From Fimbriimonadaceae bacterium (GTDB lineage: Bacteria > Armatimonadota > Fimbriimonadia > Fimbriimonadales > Fimbriimonadaceae), in assembly GCA_020847855.1 (NCBI GenBank), contig JADLBH010000030.1, positions 1 to 61,565 on the forward strand: a DNA stretch of 61,565 nt, given 5' to 3'. How positions within the stretch are numbered: position 1 is the first letter of the stretch; every line of letters starts with the position of its first letter. The position numbers and the translations under genes are program-made. Positions 61,064-61,565 of the stretch are shown here, piece after piece. The notes under the pieces are model-generated. The model saw only the letters and a list, made by a program, of their open reading frames with translations, was not told the DNA's origin and made no database searches.

Positions 61064-61565
61064 ATGAACGAGTTTGCCCGCCTATTGTCCGAGTCGCCCG
61101 AAGCGAAGCTCTTGGCCGCCGCTTTCGGCCTCTCGCTCGTCCTCACGGCATCCATGGCCTGGATGCTGGTCGCGCAGCGCAAGAGATGGGCAAGCCTGCT
61201 TGCCGGGGCCCAGGGTGCGAACCTCGAGGAGATGTTGCACCGGAACTTGGACCAGCTATCACGGCTCAGCACGAGCGTCGCCGAGTTGACCCAGCGAGCC
61301 CAGACCCTCGAAGGGAAGGTGAAGTCGTCCATTCGGTATGTGGGCACCGTGAAGTACGACGCGTTCGGTGAGGTCGGCGGGAGGCAGAGCTTCGCACTCG
61401 CCTTCTATGACGAGGAGGGCCACGGGGCCGTGGTCACGAGTCAAGTTGGCCGCGAGGTGTGTCGCGTCTATTGCAAGGAACTCAACAATGGCCAGCCCGA
61501 CCTACCGCTCTCTCAAGAGGAAGGTCAGGCCATCGAGGCCGCCGTAGACTCCAAGTCGAGGGCGC
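61064..61565 (+). CDS. DUF4446 protein, 3' end outside the window
   Basis: The visible 167 codons encode an N-terminal membrane helix (LLAAAFGLSLVLTASMAWML), a coiled-coil stretch (MLHRNLDQLSRLSTSVAELT), then IRYVGTVKYDAFGEVGGRQSFA and FYDEEGHGAVVTSQVGRE, typical of DUF4446. The function is unknown; in other bacteria the gene is often near chromosome-partition or replication genes. The ATG at 61064 is chosen because the ATG at 61053 is in another frame that stops at once. TATACT (61024-61029) gives a leader of about 30 nt. The frame is still open at 61565. Confidence 0.85.
   Translation, partial: MNEFARLLSESPEAKLLAAAFGLSLVLTASMAWMLVAQRKRWASLLAGAQGANLEEMLHRNLDQLSRLSTSVAELTQRAQTLEGKVKSSIRYVGTVKYDAFGEVGGRQSFALAFYDEEGHGAVVTSQVGREVCRVYCKELNNGQPDLPLSQEEGQAIEAAVDSKSRA

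Overview
The window is about 61.6 kb of compact, GC-rich bacterial chromosome: 66 protein-gene loci, including one decayed and one truncated, plus three tRNAs. No plasmid, phage or IS element is recognised. Gene content (DUF4446 protein, SLBB exporter, sialic-acid use, secreted beta-helix and DUF1080 proteins, Gfo/Idh enzymes) and promoter style suggest a member of Armatimonadota (Fimbriimonadia-like), possibly from a nitrogen-cycling community. That assignment is inference; no rRNA is present.

Layout. 1-2.5 kb: end of tRNA-Lys, a secreted protein, a DinB protein and a frameshifted SARP-type regulator. 2.6-5.8 kb: a sialic-acid operon (MFS transporter, NanA-like lyase, NanM-like epimerase) with 4-nt overlaps; a matching sialidase lies at 19.2-20.3 kb. 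5.8-9.3 kb: cupin, hemerythrin, CRP-like regulator, small membrane protein, exported helical protein, NUDIX. 9.7-14.2 kb: tyrosine phenol-lyase, a TDT-family transporter and a NarK-type transporter. 14.2-17.3 kb: a patchy restriction-modification-like island (truncated DUF262 gene, PD-(D/E)XK-like protein, zinc-ribbon protein, unknown protein, 21-bp satellite, EcoRI-type adenine methylase). 20.4-35.4 kb: a nitrate-respiration block with a NarG-like catalytic subunit, a second CRP/FNR regulator, the molybdenum cofactor genes (mobA, moaA, moaC-moaB fusion, moeA, moaD, moaE-moeB-rhodanese fusion), NnrS, cytochrome b, Rieske protein, a cytochrome c-NarI fusion and a NarH-like protein. 35.5-61.6 kb: mostly housekeeping and cell-envelope genes (two tRNAs, transketolase, BMP lipoprotein, TerC, TlpA-like protein, ABC-F, dnaB, dihydroorotase, YgfZ, purF, lepB).

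The most interesting signal is a shared palindrome, ATGAC-N4-GTCAT, seen seven times. It lies upstream of tyrosine phenol-lyase, narK, the NarG-like gene, the CRP/FNR gene itself, moaA, nnrS and the narH-like operon. Its centre is 41.5-63.5 bp before each start codon, and where a -10 hexamer can be seen the centre is near -41.5, the class II position for CRP/FNR activators. This ties a scattered nitrate/NO/Moco gene set, plus an unexpected tyrosine phenol-lyase, into one predicted regulon, probably under the regulator at 22975-23721.

Genome style is also distinctive. More than a dozen genes have a -10-like TANNNT hexamer 5-8 nt before the start codon and no leader, implying leaderless mRNAs. 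Same-strand genes often overlap by 4 nt (ATGA/GTGA). Seven convergent pairs overlap by exactly 4 nt at their stops, six of them as CTAG. Three divergent pairs are separated by only 35-48 bp.
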